DNA from: Pseudomonadota bacterium
GTDB lineage: Bacteria; Pseudomonadota; Alphaproteobacteria; Caulobacterales; Caulobacteraceae
DNA length: 7,575 bases
Direction of reading: 5' to 3'
NCBI GenBank assembly: GCA_023412655.1
Contig: JAEYNH010000071.1
Coordinates: forward strand, 1 to 7,575
Part shown: piece after piece, positions 5,881 through 7,575 of the stretch
How the letters are laid out: each line of letters starts with the position of its first letter
Position numbering within the stretch: the stretch's first letter is position 1
Position numbers and translations under genes: made by a program
Notes under the pieces: generated by a model
What the model saw: only the letters and a program-made list of their open reading frames with translations
Told to the model about the DNA's origin: nothing
Database searches by the model: none

Positions 5881-6578
5881 GAAGCCCCGGCCATCTCGGC
5901 CGCCACCCGCAGGGCCGCCTCCCGCGGGTCGGCAGCGGCGGTGATCGGCCGGCCGCAGACGATGTGCGAGGCGCCCGCCGCCAGGGCTTCGCCAGGCGTC
6001 GCCGCCCGGGCCTGGTCGTTCTTCGCCGCCCAGTCGGGCCGTACGCCCGGCGTCACCACCAGGAAGTCCTCGCCGCCGATGGCGCGGGCCAGCGCCGCCT
6101 CGTGCGGGCTGGCGATCACACCGTCGCAGCCGGCGGCCACCGCCTGCCGGATCCGCCGCTCCACGAGGCTGCGGGCGCCCTCCGAAAAGCCCATCTCCGC
6201 CAGGTCCTCGTCGGTCAGGCTGGTGAGCACCGTCACCGCCAGCACCTTCAGGTTCGAGGCGCCCCGGCCGCGCACGGCAGCGGCCATCACCTGCGGCTCG
6301 CCATGCACGGTGAGGAAGTCGCAGCCCGAGCCGGCAAGCACCGCGCTCGCCCGCTCCACCGTGGTGCCGATGTCGTGCAGTTTCCAGTCGAGGAAGACCT
6401 GCTTGCCCTGGGCCTTGAGGTCCCGGGCCAGGGCCATACCCTCCCCGCCGGCGAACAGTTCCAATCCCACCTTATAGAAGGAGACCGCGTCTCCGAGTGT
6501 CTCCACCATCGCCCTTGCTGCGTCGGCGGCGGGCAAGTCCAGGGGAACGATCAGGCGCGGGTCAGCGGCGGCGGCCAT
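5874..6578 (-). CDS. pyrF: Orotidine 5'-phosphate decarboxylase
   Basis: PyrF decarboxylates OMP to UMP, the last step of de novo pyrimidine synthesis. The 234-residue protein is a normal-length bacterial (type I) enzyme. Visible elements: LIVPLDLP (9-16) with the substrate-contacting D14; FYKVGLELF (34-42) with K36; the catalytic Asp-Lys-x-x-Asp array in FLDWKLHDIGTTVE (62-75: D64, K66, D69); FLTVHG (88-93); TPGVRP (176-181); NDQARAATP (187-195); and the phosphate-gripping CGRPIT (208-213, R210). In many homologues the array reads DLKLHDIPNTV, so W65 and GTT at 71-73 differ while the catalytic residues are kept. The ATG at 6578 has a GGAG Shine-Dalgarno (6585-6588) 6 nt upstream. The gene is divergent from marC (62 nt apart). 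Stop is TAG. Confidence 0.97.
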   Translation of the reverse strand: MAAAADPRLIVPLDLPAADAARAMVETLGDAVSFYKVGLELFAGGEGMALARDLKAQGKQVFLDWKLHDIGTTVERASAVLAGSGCDFLTVHGEPQVMAAAVRGRGASNLKVLAVTVLTSLTDEDLAEMGFSEGARSLVERRIRQAVAAGCDGVIASPHEAALARAIGGEDFLVVTPGVRPDWAAKNDQARAATPGEALAAGASHIVCGRPITAAADPREAALRVAAEMAGASA

Positions 6579-6640
6579 GGGCGGCTCCGTTTGGGGGCGC
6601 GGGGTGGCCCGCGGTCCAGGTTTCAGGCTAAGGGATTTCC
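6579..6640. promoter_or_regulatory. Divergent pyrF/marC intergenic region with two Shine-Dalgarno sites
   Basis: This 62-nt gap must hold both start signals. pyrF has GGAG on the minus strand (6588 to 6585, spacer 6 nt). marC has AAGGGA at 6630-6635, 5 nt before its ATG. I could not identify a consensus -35/-10 pair for either direction; the promoters are either weak matches or partly inside the opposing genes. Confidence 0.4.
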
Positions 6641-7327
6641 ATGAGCCAGGCCGAGTTCGCGGTCAACTTCTTCGTCGCCCTGTTCGCCCTGCTGGATCCG
6701 TTGGGCAACGTGCCGCTGTTCGCTGCCGCCACCGCCGGAGCGAAGCCGAAGGAACGCGCCCTGATCGCGTTCTACATCGGCCTGTTCGTTGTGGGCTTCC
6801 TGACCTTCTTCTACTTCACCGGCCTGTCGCTGCTGGAGTTCTTCGGCATCTCACTTCCGGCGTTCCGCATCGCCGGCGGCATCATCCTGCTGCTGCTGGG
6901 CCTGGAGATGGCCCGCGACGACTTCACCGCCACCTTCGCCGACGCCGCCGAGGCCGCCTCCACCGATCCGCGGGCGGTGGCCCGCCGGCGATTCGAGCGG
7001 ATGATCGTGCCCTTCGCCATGCCCCTGCTCATCGGTCCCGGTGCGATCTCCACGGTGGTCATCTACGCCAGTCAGGCCCGGCAGTTCGGCCTGTCGGGGG
7101 CTGCGGTCGGCGTGGGCGTGATCGCGGCTGCGGCCCTGGCCACGTTCCTGGCTTTCCTGGCCACCCCGATCATCTCGCGCATCCTCGGCCGCATCGGCCT
7201 GACCATCGTCGTGCGGGTGCTGGGCCTGATCCTCTGCGCCCTGGCGGTGCAGTTCCTGTTCGCCGGACTGTCGGAAGCCACCGCCGGCTTCATTCGCCCG
7301 GACGCCGCCTATCCCTACGCGGACTAG
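6641..7327 (+). CDS. MarC family integral membrane protein
   Basis: This 228-residue protein belongs to the MarC (UPF0056, also called NAAT) family of inner-membrane proteins. Family features: FALLDPLGNVPLFAA (15-29) in the first helix, FRIAGGIILLLLGLEM (75-90) in the third, and the second-half repeat VPFAMPLLIGPGAISTVVIYAS (123-144). Hydrophobic segments fall at about 6-28, 41-62, 68-89, 122-143, 153-176 and 187-209, six in all, as expected. A charged loop (91-120, with ARRRFER) separates the two halves. Despite the name, E. coli MarC has not held up as a multidrug-resistance protein, and the substrate is unknown; amino-acid transport is suggested for some archaeal relatives. The ATG has AAGGGA 5 nt upstream. 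The gene stands alone on the plus strand, and its TAG stop overlaps the stop of the convergent dehydrogenase gene. Confidence 0.94.
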   Translation: MSQAEFAVNFFVALFALLDPLGNVPLFAAATAGAKPKERALIAFYIGLFVVGFLTFFYFTGLSLLEFFGISLPAFRIAGGIILLLLGLEMARDDFTATFADAAEAASTDPRAVARRRFERMIVPFAMPLLIGPGAISTVVIYASQARQFGLSGAAVGVGVIAAAALATFLAFLATPIISRILGRIGLTIVVRVLGLILCALAVQFLFAGLSEATAGFIRPDAAYPYAD

Positions 7328-7575
7328 GGCTTCCGGAAACGCGGCCCCTGGCTGGCGATCAGCGCCAGGGCCCACTCGTCGGGGATGGCCTTGGCCAGCG
7401 CTGCGATGGCCTTGTTGGGCGCGCCCGGCACGCAGACCGGCCGACCCGCCTCCACCGCCTCATAGCCGGCGGCCGCCACCTCGTCGGGGCCGAGCCACAG
7501 CCATGGCGGGGTCGCCGCGCTGATCGTCGCCCGGGTTCCGTTGACGTCGTGGAATTCCGAGAACGTGAGGCCAGG
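7324..7575 (-). CDS. Short-chain dehydrogenase/reductase, C-terminal part (runs off the window)
   Basis: This is a leftward open frame of 83 codons plus a TAG stop (7324-7326), cut by the right edge. It begins PGLTFSEFHDVNG and goes on through LGPDEVAAAGYEAVEAGRP and VPGAPNKAIAALAKAIP to end FRKP. The PG-(x)n-T-EFH segment after the active site, the 'DEVA..GYEAV..G' helix and the 'VPG..NK' strand are typical of the C-terminal third of classical SDR proteins (DltE/YqjQ type, COG0300). The nucleotide-binding TGxxxGIG motif and the catalytic Tyr-x-x-x-Lys would lie outside the window, so substrate and cofactor cannot be judged. It is too short to appear as a complete ORF but is clearly coding by homology. 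Confidence 0.86.
   Translation of the reverse strand, partial: PGLTFSEFHDVNGTRATISAATPPWLWLGPDEVAAAGYEAVEAGRPVCVPGAPNKAIAALAKAIPDEWALALIASQGPRFRKP
7343..7372 (+). terminator. Hairpin after marC, inside the dehydrogenase 3' end
   Basis: CCCTGGC (7346-7352) pairs perfectly with GCCAGGG (7364-7370) around an 11-nt loop. The stem extends by two more pairs (7343-7344 with 7371-7372) across a single bulged C at 7345. It begins 15 nt past the marC stop and could define the marC transcript 3' end, but it lacks a T-run and lies within dehydrogenase coding sequence, so codon constraints may explain it. Confidence 0.25.

Noticed and set aside
1..7575. Mobile element, CRISPR array, tRNA/rRNA gene, toxin-antitoxin or defence genes
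   Set aside because: No repeat-spacer pattern, transposase or integrase motif, tRNA-like cloverleaf or foreign-composition segment was seen. All of the main frames are housekeeping or conserved families.

Overview
This is an ordinary chromosomal housekeeping region from a very GC-rich alphaproteobacterium (roughly 70% G+C by eye). Caulobacteraceae (Caulobacter or Phenylobacterium) is the best guess. The reasons are the protein sequence style, the rsmB / rpe / heparinase-like / purH neighbourhood, a SDHAF4-type (DUF1674) small protein, and GANTC sites that are scarce and mostly outside genes, as expected where CcrM methylates DNA. The family assignment is inference; no 16S or marker tree is available here.

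Layout. A leftward block fills positions 48-5557: rsmB (16S rRNA m5C967 methyltransferase), then rpe (ribulose-phosphate 3-epimerase), then a heparinase II/III-family protein, then purH (bifunctional AICAR transformylase / IMP cyclohydrolase). rpe and the heparinase-like gene are 6 nt apart and probably co-transcribed. The gaps before rpe (79 nt) and before purH (115 nt, if the GTG start argued for here is right) are large enough to hold promoters. A 114-nt divergent intergenic region (5558-5671) separates rsmB from a short rightward gene for the succinate dehydrogenase assembly factor SDHAF4 (5672-5860). It carries an inverted repeat with a GANTC site in each arm and an adjoining 12-bp GC palindrome. 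SDHAF4 converges on leftward pyrF (OMP decarboxylase, 5874-6578). pyrF is divergent from rightward marC (6641-7327), a multi-pass inner-membrane protein. At the right edge marC meets the 3' end of a leftward short-chain dehydrogenase gene; the two TAG stop codons share one CTAG tetranucleotide.

How the genes relate. Three enzymes bear on nucleotide supply: Rpe (pentose phosphate pathway, source of ribose-5-phosphate and hence PRPP), PurH (last two steps to IMP) and PyrF (last step to UMP). RsmB modifies the ribosome and SDHAF4 helps mature complex II, so the theme is growth and central metabolism. The heparinase-like protein is the one gene whose role is not clear from its family or neighbours.

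I found no mobile element, CRISPR array, tRNA, rRNA or defence system, and no convincing new multi-gene system. The observations most worth checking are the GANTC-bearing inverted repeat in the rsmB/SDHAF4 intergenic region, candidate leaderless or short-leader starts for SDHAF4 and rpe, the heparinase-like protein with an apparently altered catalytic-region motif, and the restriction of CTAG to stop codons and intergenic DNA.
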